This document shows, in pieces, positions 44,669 to 53,889 of a DNA stretch of 64,000 nt (the first letter of the stretch is position 1; every line of letters begins with the position of its first letter). The notes below the pieces were generated by a model, which saw only the letters and a program-made list of their open reading frames with translations, ran no database searches and had not been told where the DNA came from. Location: the NCBI GenBank assembly GCA_964425695.1, contig CAYRNF010000009.1:1-64000 (forward strand). The letters are read 5' to 3'. The position numbers and the translations under genes are program-made. Origin of the DNA: JAKPBU01 sp964425695 (GTDB taxonomy: Bacteria > Pseudomonadota > Gammaproteobacteria > Xanthomonadales > Xanthomonadaceae).

Positions 44669-45385
44669 ATGTCTCGAGTTGAAGACGACGTTCTCTACCA
44701 TTTTGTCGGCTCGGGGGCGCCGGAGAACGACGAGCAGAACTTTGAGGTTCTCTGCGCAATCTTGGAAAGTCAGAGAATCGGTAGGGAGGGAATGCCCTCC
44801 ATGCAGATCATTATCGATCCAGCACGTGAGCCACAGAAGGGTGAGCTGATCGCGCAAGCGATCACATGCTATTGCGACATAAGCTTCGACAACCTGAACC
44901 TGCATGTGCAGAAGTACGGCGCCTTTGGATTAGGCGTTGATCGACGTGAGTTGTGCCGTTCGGGCGCGCGTTCCGTTTACTACATCCCGATGCCGAATCC
45001 CTGCAACAGGGGTTCGGGTGGGCTACACACCTACGCGGATTTGCGTGCGCTGCTGCGAGGGCTTGTCGACCACGGTCGGAAAGGACGTGACTCAGAAGCG
45101 CGAGAGCGTGCCGTTGGTGGAGAACTTCAGAGCGCGGACGAAATTCATCAACGTCTCGAAGACGTCTTCTTGAAAGAGCTGCTCGCCTTCGTCAAGTTCT
45201 ACGACAGCGAACTGCCAGTTAGCGACGCAAGGCATTTCTACGCTGAACGAGAGTGGAGAAAGTTTGGGGCGATGTCGCTAACCCAGAGTTTGAAGGAAAT
45301 CATTACGCCGCAGGCGTATGTGGGCCGACTGAAGCAACGGTTTCCGCAGTTCGCAGATTTGGTTCGGCCCTACGTAGAAACTTAG
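44669..45385 (+). CDS. AbiGi-like protein (abortive infection family), lone copy
   Basis: This 238-residue soluble protein matches the pattern of the AbiGi family (Pfam family described as putative abortive phage resistance protein AbiGi, antitoxin). It starts with a YHFVGSGAPENDEQNFEVL segment and has CYCDISFDNLNLHVQKYGAF and RSGARSVYYIPMPNP in the middle. A C-terminal half with charged helices ends in LVRPYVET. Base composition is visibly lower in GC and third positions are less biased than in all neighbours, which suggests horizontal acquisition. No AbiGii-like partner follows; the next gene is a membrane protein. Family call from memory of the pattern, not from a search. Confidence 0.75.
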   Translation: MSRVEDDVLYHFVGSGAPENDEQNFEVLCAILESQRIGREGMPSMQIIIDPAREPQKGELIAQAITCYCDISFDNLNLHVQKYGAFGLGVDRRELCRSGARSVYYIPMPNPCNRGSGGLHTYADLRALLRGLVDHGRKGRDSEARERAVGGELQSADEIHQRLEDVFLKELLAFVKFYDSELPVSDARHFYAEREWRKFGAMSLTQSLKEIITPQAYVGRLKQRFPQFADLVRPYVET

Positions 45386-45518
45386 TAATCGCAGGGCTAG
45401 CCGCGTTTCACGACTGGGCCTGGGTGTCACGACAAGTTCGAGCGCAGGCCTGGTTCTTCACGCTGCCGATGGTCTGGGCGCCGGAGACTGCACTGCAATA
45501 CGTCCGGGGGGTTCGCCC

Positions 45519-46040
45519 ATGCGCTACGTGCACCGCCTGTTCCTGCTCGCCCATTTGCTGGTGATCGCGCTGTTCTTCCTGGTGGGCATCGCGCTGGTGG
45601 CCCTGGCCGGGATGGAGTTGTGGCAGGGCGTCGCGCCAGGCAGCGCGCTGTCGGTGCGCGACCGTTTCGGCCATGCGCTGGAAGCCATCGGCATGCTCAC
45701 CATCGCGCTGGTGTCGCTCGAGCTCGGGCAGACCATCCTGGAAGAGGAAGTGCAGCGCGACGTGAAAGTCAGCGGGCCCACGCGCGTGCGGCGGTTCCTG
45801 TCGCGGTTCCTGGTGGTGATCGTGGTGGCGCTGTCGATCGAGACGCTGGTGTCGGCGTTCGAGCTGCTGCACCAGGCACCCGAACAGCTGCCCTACGTCG
45901 CCGCCATCGGCGCCAGCGCCGCGCTGCTGCTGGTCGCATGGGGCGTCTTCATCCGGCTCAACCGCAGCGCCGAGGAGCTGGAGCCGGAGGCGATGCAGAA
46001 GACCAAGGCAGAAGACGATACGGTCGAAGCCGAGTCGTAG
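45519..46040 (+). CDS. Four-helix membrane protein, unknown
   Basis: This 173-residue protein has four hydrophobic helices (about 7-32, 52-72, 93-115, 125-146) and a charged C-terminal tail. The loop between helices 2 and 3 carries a short acidic/basic stretch (ILEEEVQRDVKVSGPTRVRR). High GC returns here, so the compositional island ends before this gene. The 133 bp between it and the AbiGi-like gene hold nothing recognisable. Function unknown. Confidence 0.8.
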   Translation: MRYVHRLFLLAHLLVIALFFLVGIALVALAGMELWQGVAPGSALSVRDRFGHALEAIGMLTIALVSLELGQTILEEEVQRDVKVSGPTRVRRFLSRFLVVIVVALSIETLVSAFELLHQAPEQLPYVAAIGASAALLLVAWGVFIRLNRSAEELEPEAMQKTKAEDDTVEAES

Positions 46041-46254
46041 GATCTGCGCGGGGTCCTGTCCGCAAGCGTGGCGGCACCCCGCGGATCTCCGTCATCTCCT
46101 GTGCGGCGACCGCACATGGGAAATCGCGAAACGGGTCACGGCAGCCCCAGCCGGCCGCAGCGTAAGGTCCAGTGGTCCAGCGCGATGCGTCATGGACCGC
46201 ATGGACGTGCAGCGGCGCCGCAACGGTGCCGCCATCAGCCAAGGGAGAGGACTC

Positions 46255-46488
46255 ATGCCAGGCAAGACCAAGACCGTAAGACTGTTCGCGATGTCCGCGC
46301 TGTGCGCTGCGCTGTTCGGTGTCGGCATCGGGATGACGTCGGCACAGGTGGTCGACCAGCGCTGCCAGCAGTGCGACTGGGACCATTACGCCTGCATCGT
46401 GGCCTGCGACTACGAAGGCGGCGAAACGGACTGCTATCGCGCCTGCAACACGCAGCGCCGGCTGTGCAAGGAAACGTTCTGCCCCTGA
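46255..46488 (+). CDS. Small secreted protein with eight cysteines (A)
   Basis: This 77-residue precursor starts at the ATG at 46255 after AGGGAGAGG. A signal peptide ends near MTSAQ. The mature part of about 46 residues has eight Cys at 37, 40, 47, 51, 60, 64, 71 and 76, mostly in C-x3-C pairs, so it is probably a disulfide-stapled helical hairpin in the periplasm or outside. It resembles the protein at 47088 in size and Cys pattern. A membrane-anchored glutaredoxin gene follows. No family recognised. The 214 bp upstream hold no gene. Confidence 0.82.
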   Translation: MPGKTKTVRLFAMSALCAALFGVGIGMTSAQVVDQRCQQCDWDHYACIVACDYEGGETDCYRACNTQRRLCKETFCP

Positions 46489-46606
46489 ATCACAGGCGAT
46501 CGGGCAACGGATGCAGCGTCCGCGGCCGCGGGCGCCTGCGGCCATCGTCCAGACCGCATCCGGCAGCGCCGTCGCTGCGCGTTTCGCGCCACCGCAAGGA
46601 GTCGCA

Positions 46607-47014
46607 ATGAACAAGTGGGTCAAGAGCCTGGCGCTCGTCGCGCTGGTGCCGCTGTGCTTCGTGGTCGGGCTCTATGCAGGGCCGCGCGCCGTGCAGCTGT
46701 ACCGGGCCTGGTTTCCGCCACCGCAGTTCGTGCAGGGCGACTACGCCTCGATCTATGCCCGCGCCGGCAAGCCGGTGGTGATGTACGCGACCACCACCTG
46801 TCCGTACTGCGCGAAGGCGCGTTCGCTGTTCGCCGAGCGCGGCGTGACCTACGTCGAATACCAGATCGACAAGTCGAAGGAACACGACGAAGCGTTCAAG
46901 CGCCTCGGACTACCCGGCGTACCGGTGCTGTTCATCGGCGATCGCCGGATCGACGGCTACCGGGAAGCGGCCATCGTCGAGGCGCTGGAGCGGCTGCCCC
47001 GCGGGCGGACCTGA
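46607..47014 (+). CDS. Membrane-anchored glutaredoxin
   Basis: This 135-residue protein starts with an N-terminal basic-flanked helix (MNKWVKSLALVALVPLCFVV), which by the positive-inside rule puts the rest in the periplasm. A glutaredoxin domain follows with the dithiol active site TTCPYCAKA (Cys65, Cys68), the cis-Pro in LPGVPVLFIG and the glutathione-site-like RRIDGYRE. An AAGGAG ribosome-binding site precedes the ATG. It lies between two genes for small Cys-rich exported proteins and may act on their thiols or disulfides. Confidence 0.92.
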   Translation: MNKWVKSLALVALVPLCFVVGLYAGPRAVQLYRAWFPPPQFVQGDYASIYARAGKPVVMYATTTCPYCAKARSLFAERGVTYVEYQIDKSKEHDEAFKRLGLPGVPVLFIGDRRIDGYREAAIVEALERLPRGRT

Positions 47015-47087
47015 TCGCATCCGCCGCGCGCGCGGCAGATCCATGGCCCGGCCGGGCCTTCGCTGCAACCACAAGGAGTGCACGCAC

Positions 47088-47294
47088 ATGAAGCAGATCG
47101 TCCTGTACGCAAGCATGGCCCTGGCCTTCGGGCTGGGGGCGTCGATCGCCTATCCCGCCCAGGCGATCACCGCCTGCGAACGCCTGTGCCGCGAGGACTA
47201 CACGTCGTGCTGGTATTCGTGCACGCCGGGCCAGACCTGGTGCTACGACCTGTGCGCGCAGAACTACCGCGACTGCTCGGCCGAATGCGGGTGA
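47088..47294 (+). CDS. Small secreted protein with eight cysteines (B)
   Basis: This 68-residue precursor has an AAGGAG ribosome-binding site and a signal peptide ending near YPAQA-IT. The mature part has eight Cys at 30, 34, 41, 45, 52, 56, 63 and 67: four C-x3-C pairs separated by exactly six residues each, that is, an 11-residue repeat. This regular spacing suits alpha-helices cross-linked by disulfides. It is probably a paralogue of the protein at 46255. Its last codons overlap the convergent tatD-like gene by 31 bp. Confidence 0.85.
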   Translation: MKQIVLYASMALAFGLGASIAYPAQAITACERLCREDYTSCWYSCTPGQTWCYDLCAQNYRDCSAECG

Positions 47295-48100
47295 TCGTAG
47301 GGCTTTCGGAATTCCGGTAGCCGGAAAAAACCCGCCGCCGCGGCCGTGGTCGCGACGGCGGTGCGTTCCACGGTTTCGCCGCGGTCGCGCGCGAGTTCCT
47401 CGACGATGTGCGGCAGGAACGCAGGCTCGTTACGGCGGTCCTTGGGCGTGGGCCGCAGCGTGCGCGGCAGCAGGTAGGGTGCGTCGGTTTCCACCAGCAG
47501 CCGGCCGGCCGGGATGGACGGCGCCAGTTCGCGCAGGTGCTGGCCGCGGCGTTCGTCGCACAGCCAGCCGGTGATGCCGATGTACCAGTCCTGGTCAAGG
47601 TAATCGAACAGTTCAGCGCGGCTGCCGGTGAAGCAGTGCACCACCGCCGGGCCGATACGGCCTTCGAAGTTCTTCATGACCGCCATGAAGTCGGCGTGCG
47701 CGTCGCGCTGGTGCAGGAACAGCGGCTTGCCGGTGTCGACGCCGATCTGCAGCTGCCGTTCGAACGCCTTGCGCTGCGCGGGCCGCGGCGAGAAGTCGCG
47801 GAAGTAGTCCAGCCCGGTTTCGCCCACCGCCACCACTTCGGCATGCGCATGCAGCGCGCGCATCTCGGCGTCGCATTCGTCGGTGTACTCGACCGCGTGG
47901 TGCGGATGCACGCCCGCCGTGGCGAACAGCACGCCCGGGTGCGCCTGCGCCAAGGCCAGCGCCCTGGGCGAGTGCTCGCGGCTGGCGCCGGTGACCACCA
48001 TGCGGGTCACGCCGGCATCGCGGGCGCGCTGCAGTACGGCGTCGCGGTCGCGGTCGAAGGACTCGTGGGTCAGGTTGGCGCCGATGTCGATCAGTTGCAT
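47264..48100 (-). CDS. TatD-family metal-dependent hydrolase (DNase)
   Basis: This 278-residue TIM-barrel protein has the TatD metal-binding pattern: LIDIGANLTHE at the N-terminus, TAGVHPHHA, the Glu of VAVGETGLDYF, FLHQRDAH, VVHCFTGS and the Asp of LVETDAPYLLP. Family members show 3'-5' exonuclease or DNase activity in repair or DNA clearance. The C-terminal 20 or so residues beyond the fold (FRKPYDHPHSAEQSR) look like read-on sequence into the convergent Cys-rich gene. Confidence 0.93.
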   Translation of the reverse strand: MQLIDIGANLTHESFDRDRDAVLQRARDAGVTRMVVTGASREHSPRALALAQAHPGVLFATAGVHPHHAVEYTDECDAEMRALHAHAEVVAVGETGLDYFRDFSPRPAQRKAFERQLQIGVDTGKPLFLHQRDAHADFMAVMKNFEGRIGPAVVHCFTGSRAELFDYLDQDWYIGITGWLCDERRGQHLRELAPSIPAGRLLVETDAPYLLPRTLRPTPKDRRNEPAFLPHIVEELARDRGETVERTAVATTAAAAGFFRLPEFRKPYDHPHSAEQSR

Positions 48101-48198
48101 CGGCGCATTTTACGGGGCGCGTCCCGCTGCAGCGGCTTCAGCCGCGCCCGCGGGTTCTCCGGGGCGACACCCGCGGCCGAACGCCGCGCCGGCACGCG

Positions 48199-49950
48199 TC
48201 AGTTCAGCTGGCAGGTCGCGGGCTTGGCGGACGTGAACAGGGCATTCGTCGCCCATTCCGGATGGTCGATGAAGGGGTTGCGGTTGCCCTGGAAGCCGTA
48301 GATCACTTCGTTGCGCGCGCGCTCGGCCGCGTCCGGCGGGTCGGCCTGGTGCCACGCCAGCAGCGTGGACAGCAGGCCCATGTACGCGGGCGACGCCGAG
48401 GTGATGACGATGCGACTGCGGTCGTCGGTGAGTTCCAGGTCCGGCTCGGACTGCTGCGTGGCCGCGTCGCGCCCGCCCTCGTAGCGGATCGCCATGTACA
48501 GCACCGCGCGTGCGATGTCGCCCTTGCGCTTGCCCCAGACCTGGAACGCGCCGGCATTGCCGTCCGGCGAGCGCACCCAGTTGCTGTTGCCCGGATACAC
48601 GCCGCTGCCGCCGCCGCTGCCGTTGTTGGCTTCGGTGATGCGCTCGCCGCAGCCGCCCGACAGCGCGCAGTCGGCGAACGGCTTGTTGCCGCGGTCGGCG
48701 TTCCACTGCGCGTCGGTGAGGTACAGCATGTGGGTGTCGGTGTAGGGCGCGTAGGGCAGGCCCTTGTCGCCGCTGGTGGAACCGAAGCCCAGCGAGTTCG
48801 GCCAGGTGTGTTCGCGGTTGTACTTCAGGCCGGTGCCGCTGCCGGCGCGATCGGTCACCTTGGCGTAGCTGCGGTTGCGGTACGCATCGAGGATGCGGCC
48901 GGCGTTGTTCGGATCCTCGTCCGCGATCTCCAGGATCGTCCACGTGCTGGTGCCCGAACTGCTGCTGTACGGGTAGACCGTATGGCCCCTGATGGTGGCG
49001 TGCAGCGAACACCGCAGCTGCGATGCGCTGCTGGTGTTGACCCGGGCGTAGTAGCCGCTGCCGCCGCCGCTGGCCACGTCGAAGTCGATCACCGTGTCCT
49101 GCGCGGGGCGCGCGCCGCCGGCGTCGCTGACCTTGCTCGCTACCACCGTGAACAGGCAGCTCTCGCCGCTGCGCAGCGCGGTGCCGGTGCCGATGGTGAA
49201 GCTGCTGCCCGAGGCGGCGTGCGACAAGGCGACGTTGCCGGACTGCGTGCAGGCCAGCGTGAACGCACCGCTGGCCAGGGTGACCGCTTCGCTGAAGCTC
49301 ACCGCCAGGTCGCCTGCCGCAGGGAACCCGGTCGCGCCCTGCACGGGCGTGGTGGCGGTGACCGTGGGCGGCGGGTTGGGCGCGCCGAAACTCTGGCCGG
49401 CGTTGCAGGCGCCGAAGGTCTGCGCGGCCGAGGCGCGCCAGGTGAAGTTGGCCAGCGTGCCGGTGCCGCCGAGCTGCAGCGACGTGCCCGCCGCGGTGGT
49501 GCCGGTTTCGGACACGGGCAGGTTCACGCTGGTGCGGCCCGCGGCAGGCCCGTTGCTGGCGGTGATCGCGCCTTCGTAGCTGATGAACTGCACCAGCCGG
49601 CCGCTGCCGTCCACTAGGGCGATCCCGTCGTTGGGACCGTTCTGGATGCCGTTGCTGGGGTAGGCCAGCGTGGCGATGCGCACCGTGGCCCCGCACGACA
49701 CCAACGTGCCGGCGGGCACCAGGTCGTTGTCGTAGGTGACCGCGGCCGAGGGCGTGCTGCCGTTGTACAGGTACAGGCGATAGCCGCTGAGCGACTCGCC
49801 CGCCGTGGCCACTACCTCGATGCGTTCGCCCACGTCGCCGCTGCTGGTGGCGTCGTCGTAGTGCAGTTCGTTGATGAAGACCTCGGCCTGCGCGGCGGGC
49901 GCGCACAGGACACCGGCAAAAGCGAGCGACAGCAGCGTGCGCAGCGACAT
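48199..49950 (-). CDS. Secreted multidomain endonuclease (LTD, Big-like, Endonuclease I)
   Basis: This 583-residue protein has a signal peptide (cleavage near APAAQA-EV). A lamin-tail-like domain (about 22-175, starting VFINELHYDD) and an Ig-like domain (about 190-290) come first. The C-terminal EndA/Endonuclease I domain contains YNREHTWPNSLGF, DTHMLYL and GNRNPFIDHPEW. The HxW/N-type active site appears intact. Such enzymes degrade extracellular DNA, freeing phosphate and nucleosides, or clear DNA in biofilms. It stands alone on its strand, 98 bp from tatD. Confidence 0.93.
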   Translation of the reverse strand: MSLRTLLSLAFAGVLCAPAAQAEVFINELHYDDATSSGDVGERIEVVATAGESLSGYRLYLYNGSTPSAAVTYDNDLVPAGTLVSCGATVRIATLAYPSNGIQNGPNDGIALVDGSGRLVQFISYEGAITASNGPAAGRTSVNLPVSETGTTAAGTSLQLGGTGTLANFTWRASAAQTFGACNAGQSFGAPNPPPTVTATTPVQGATGFPAAGDLAVSFSEAVTLASGAFTLACTQSGNVALSHAASGSSFTIGTGTALRSGESCLFTVVASKVSDAGGARPAQDTVIDFDVASGGGSGYYARVNTSSASQLRCSLHATIRGHTVYPYSSSSGTSTWTILEIADEDPNNAGRILDAYRNRSYAKVTDRAGSGTGLKYNREHTWPNSLGFGSTSGDKGLPYAPYTDTHMLYLTDAQWNADRGNKPFADCALSGGCGERITEANNGSGGGSGVYPGNSNWVRSPDGNAGAFQVWGKRKGDIARAVLYMAIRYEGGRDAATQQSEPDLELTDDRSRIVITSASPAYMGLLSTLLAWHQADPPDAAERARNEVIYGFQGNRNPFIDHPEWATNALFTSAKPATCQLN

Positions 49951-50072
49951 CGTGTCTTCCCTGGACGGATGGTGGCGGAGCGTGCGGCGACGCTAGCAGC
50001 CCCCGATGACACGCGCCACCTGCGGCCAACCCGCGGTCCGGTCGCGCGCGGCGCGCCTGCTAGCCTGCCGCG

Positions 50073-52712
50073 ATGACCGCCGCGCGCCTGCCCATCGAAG
50101 ACCTGCTGCCGCAGATCCGTGCCAGCCTGCGCACGCATCCGCGCCTGGTGCTGGAAGCGCCGCCGGGGGCCGGCAAGACCACGCAGGTTCCGCTGGCGCT
50201 GCTGGGCGAGGACTGGCTGGACGGCCGGCGCATCGTGATGCTGGAACCGCGCCGCGTGGCCGCGCGCGCCGCGGCAGGCTTCATGGCGCGCCAGCTGGGC
50301 GAGGAGCCCGGCGGCACCGTCGGCTATCGCATCCGCTTCGAAAGCCGCGTGTCCTCGCGCACCCGGATCGAAGTGGTGACCGAAGGCATCCTGACCCGCA
50401 TGCTGCAGGACGATCCGCTGCTGGACGGGATCGGCGCCCTGCTGTTCGACGAATTCCACGAACGCCACCTGACCGCGGACCTGGGCCTGGCGCTGGCGCT
50501 GGACGTGCAGGCCGGCCTGCGCGAGGACCTGCGGGTCGTGCTGATGTCGGCGACCCTGGACGGTGCGCGCCTGGCGACGATGTTGGATGCGCCGCGCCTG
50601 GCCAGCGCAGGCCGCGCGTTCCCGGTGGAAATCGCGCATTTCCCCGCGCGGGACGCGGCGCGGCAGGTACATGGCGACCGCGGTGAGCCGTTGGAGCACC
50701 ACGCCAGGCGCGCGATCGCGCATGCGCTGGCGTCGCACCCCGGCGACGTGCTGGTGTTCCTGCCGGGCCAGCGGGAAATCGCGCGCGTCGAGGCGGTTCT
50801 GGGCCATCCGATGGGGCCGTCGCCGGCGGCGCATGCGGCGGCGCAAGCGACCGGCGTCACGCACGCGCCGCTGCTGGATGTCGAAGTGCTGGCCCTGCAC
50901 GGCGAGCTTGCCGTGGACCAGCAGCAACGGGTGCTGCAACCGGCCCCCGACGGCCGCCGCCGCGTGGTGCTGGCGACCAACGTCGCCGAATCCAGCGTCA
51001 CCCTGCCCGGCGTGCGCGTGGTCGTGGACAGCGGGCTGGCGCGCGAGCCGCGCTTCGATCCGAACAGCGGCTTCTCGCGGCTGGACGTGGTCGCGATCAG
51101 CCAGGGCTCGGCCGACCAGCGCGCCGGACGCGCAGGGCGCGTCGCGCACGGCTGTGCGTACCGGCTCTGGCCGCAGTCGCAGCGGCTGGAGCCGCAGCGG
51201 CGCCCGGAGATCGCGCAGGTCGAACTGGCCGGCTTCGCCCTGGAGCTGGCGGCCTGGGGCAGCGATGCGCTGCGTTTCGTCGATCCGCCGCCACCGGGTG
51301 CCCTGGCGTCGGCGCGGGACCTGCTGCGGCGCCTCGGCGCGCTGGAGTCGGGCCTCGGCTCCGGCGCGGCGCCGCCGGCGGGCGCGCCTTCCGGCCGGAT
51401 CACGCCGCTCGGCCGCCGCATGCTCGCGCTGGGTACGCACCCGCGCCTGGCCGCGATGCTGCTGGCCGCGCCGGACGGGCGGCAGCAGGCATTGGCCTGC
51501 GACCTGGCGGCGCTGCTGGAAGCGCGCGATCCGCTGCGCACGCGTTCGGATGCCGTGGCCGACCGCTGGCAGGCGCTGGCCGCGTTCCGCGCGGGCCGGG
51601 CGCCGGACGATGCGCATCGCGGCGCGCTCGCGGCCATCGACGCCGCCGCCCGGCAATGGCGCAGGCGCCTGCGCTGCGAAGCCGCGCCACCGGACGCCGC
51701 ACCCCCGCACGCGCTGGGGGACCTGCTCGCGCATGCGTTTCCGGACCGCATCGCGCGCCAGCACCCGCAGGATCCGAAACGCTACACGCTGGCCAACGGA
51801 CGCATGGCGCGCCTGTTCGACGACACCACGCTGTACGGCGAGCCGTGGCTGGTGGCCAGCGAGCTGCGCTTCGAGGCCCGCGACGCGCTACTGCTGCGCG
51901 GTGCGCCGGTGGACGAAGCGCTGCTGCGCCGCGCGTTCGGTCCCCAATTCACCGAAGGCGACGAGGTGCGCTGGGACGCAGCGCGGCGGGCGCTGGTGAG
52001 CGAGCGCATCGAGCGCTTCGACGGCATCGTGCTGTCCAGCAGGGCGGCCGGCCGCGTCGATCCCGCGCGCGCGGCGCAGGCGCTGACCGACGCGGTGCGC
52101 GACCTCGGGCTGTCCGCGCTGCCGTGGACCGAAGCGCTCGTGCAATGGCGCATCCGCGTGCAGTGCCTGCGCGCGTGGCTGCCGGAACTGGCCGGCACGG
52201 CGGAGGCGCTGCCCGACCTGTCGGACGACGCGCTGCTCGCCTCGCTCGACGCCTGGCTGCGCCCGGCCTTCGCCGGCAGGACGCGGCTCGACGCGCTGTC
52301 GCCGGACGACCTGCGCGACGCGCTGCAGTCCGGTATCGGCTGGGCGAGCCGCCAGCGCATCGACCGGCTCGCGCCGACGCGGCTGCTCGTGCCCTCTGGC
52401 ATGGAGCGCGCGGTGGCCTATGCGCTGGACGATGCCGGCGACCCGGCGCCGCCGGTGCTCGCGGTGAAGCTGCAGGAGCTGTTCGGCCTGGCGGAAACCC
52501 CGCGCATCGCCGAGGGCCGCGTCCCGCTCACCCTGCACCTGCTGTCGCCCGCGGGCCGGCCGCTGCAGGTCACCCAGGACCTGCGCGGATTCTGGGAACG
52601 CACCTACCCGGACGTGCGCAAGGAGATGAAAGGGCGCTACCCGAAACACCCATGGCCCGACGACCCCTGGAACGCACCGGCGACGCACCGCGCCAAGCCG
52701 CGCGGGAACTGA
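50073..52712 (+). CDS. hrpB: ATP-dependent helicase HrpB (DEAH-type family)
   Basis: This 879-residue protein has Walker A (APPGAGKTTQVPL), the DEFH form of the Walker B motif (LLFDEFHERH) and motif III (VLMSATLDG). Motif VI is QRAGRAGRVAHGCAYRLW. A long C-terminal HrpB-specific domain ends in YPKHPWPDDPWNAPATHRAK. The bacterial family is related to RNA helicases of the DEAH group; its cellular role is not well defined. It is a single-gene unit facing the endonuclease gene. Confidence 0.95.
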   Translation: MTAARLPIEDLLPQIRASLRTHPRLVLEAPPGAGKTTQVPLALLGEDWLDGRRIVMLEPRRVAARAAAGFMARQLGEEPGGTVGYRIRFESRVSSRTRIEVVTEGILTRMLQDDPLLDGIGALLFDEFHERHLTADLGLALALDVQAGLREDLRVVLMSATLDGARLATMLDAPRLASAGRAFPVEIAHFPARDAARQVHGDRGEPLEHHARRAIAHALASHPGDVLVFLPGQREIARVEAVLGHPMGPSPAAHAAAQATGVTHAPLLDVEVLALHGELAVDQQQRVLQPAPDGRRRVVLATNVAESSVTLPGVRVVVDSGLAREPRFDPNSGFSRLDVVAISQGSADQRAGRAGRVAHGCAYRLWPQSQRLEPQRRPEIAQVELAGFALELAAWGSDALRFVDPPPPGALASARDLLRRLGALESGLGSGAAPPAGAPSGRITPLGRRMLALGTHPRLAAMLLAAPDGRQQALACDLAALLEARDPLRTRSDAVADRWQALAAFRAGRAPDDAHRGALAAIDAAARQWRRRLRCEAAPPDAAPPHALGDLLAHAFPDRIARQHPQDPKRYTLANGRMARLFDDTTLYGEPWLVASELRFEARDALLLRGAPVDEALLRRAFGPQFTEGDEVRWDAARRALVSERIERFDGIVLSSRAAGRVDPARAAQALTDAVRDLGLSALPWTEALVQWRIRVQCLRAWLPELAGTAEALPDLSDDALLASLDAWLRPAFAGRTRLDALSPDDLRDALQSGIGWASRQRIDRLAPTRLLVPSGMERAVAYALDDAGDPAPPVLAVKLQELFGLAETPRIAEGRVPLTLHLLSPAGRPLQVTQDLRGFWERTYPDVRKEMKGRYPKHPWPDDPWNAPATHRAKPRGN

Positions 52713-52895
52713 GGAACCCCGTGCAGGAGCGCTCGCGGATGGCGGCGGCGAAGCCGCTGTGCCGAAAGGTGCGCGGGACCTGTCGCGGCCGCGTGTTGGA
52801 ACGCTGGCGGATCGCGCTGCAACCCCGAACGGTGCAGGCGCCACGCGTGCGTCGCGAAGCAATGACGGTGTGTGCCGGCTGGCTAAACTGACGGC

Positions 52896-53873
52896 ATGCG
52901 GGAAGTCGACGTGCTGTCCAACGCGGAGTACCTGCCGTTCGATCTCGATGTCGAACGGCAGCGCCTGCTTCTGCTCAGGCTGGATGCGCAACAGCGCGCC
53001 GACGCCGCGTTCCTGGACAGGCGGATCGTGTCGGCCGCTTCGCAGCTGGCATGGGTCCCGCTGTCCGCGGTGCCGAGGGCAGCACCACAATGCGCGGCGT
53101 CCTTCATCTTCCATATCGGTCACTGCGGCTCGACACTGCTGGCCCGCCTGCTTCAGTCCTGGCCCGGTGTCCAGGTGTTGCGCGAGCCGCAGGCGCTGCG
53201 CACCTTGGCGGCATGGCGCCCGCATGATCGCGCTGCCGTGGATGCGCTGCTGCCGGGACTGGTGGCGCTGTGGATGCGCGATCCCGCTGGACGCGATGCG
53301 ACGGTGCTGAAGGCGACGAGTAGTTGCAATGCGCTCGCGGCCCCCCTGCTCGCGGCGCTGCCCTGCAGTCGCGCCCTCCTGCTCGACATGCCCTTGCGCA
53401 GCTACCTGGCCACGGTGTTCAAGTCCGAAGCCGCCTTGCAGGACGTGGCCAGCGCCTGGCCTTCGCGCGCGGTGGAGCTGGAGGCCCATGGCATCGACGT
53501 CTCTGCGCTGGCCGCCGGCGCGGACACGGCGACCGTGTGCGCAGCCGGGTGGCTCGCCGAACAGCTGCGTTTCGAATCCCTGTCGCGCAAAGTTGGCGTC
53601 TCGCGCGTGTTGCGCGTGGACTTCGAACGACTGCTTGCCGATCCGGAGAACACGCTGCGGACCGTTGCGCGGCACTTCGGGTTCGACCTCGGAGGCGTGC
53701 AGGCCGCGATGGCGTCGCACGCCTGGCGCCGATATTCCAAGGCTGCAGATCACGCCTACGACGCTGCCGACCGAGCCCACGACCTCGCGCTGGCCGAGCG
53801 CCGGTTCGGTGCGGCGATCGAGCGGGGAGTCGCCTGGGTCGCGCGTCAGCGCGGTGCGTCGCCGCCGGGCTGA
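52896..53873 (+). CDS. Sulfotransferase-family protein
   Basis: This 325-residue protein has the 5'-phosphosulfate binding loop form FIFHIGHCGSTLLARLL (about residues 69-85) and a likely 3'-phosphate site in DMPLRSYLATVFK. A C-terminal RVDFERLLADPENTLR segment is common in this fold. The donor would be PAPS; the acceptor is unknown. It converges on the PKHD-type hydroxylase gene with only 16 bp between stops. Codon bias is slightly weaker than in the neighbours. The 183 bp upstream hold no gene. Confidence 0.83.
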   Translation: MREVDVLSNAEYLPFDLDVERQRLLLLRLDAQQRADAAFLDRRIVSAASQLAWVPLSAVPRAAPQCAASFIFHIGHCGSTLLARLLQSWPGVQVLREPQALRTLAAWRPHDRAAVDALLPGLVALWMRDPAGRDATVLKATSSCNALAAPLLAALPCSRALLLDMPLRSYLATVFKSEAALQDVASAWPSRAVELEAHGIDVSALAAGADTATVCAAGWLAEQLRFESLSRKVGVSRVLRVDFERLLADPENTLRTVARHFGFDLGGVQAAMASHAWRRYSKAADHAYDAADRAHDLALAERRFGAAIERGVAWVARQRGASPPG

Positions 53874-53889
53874 CGCGCACCGCGGTCTC

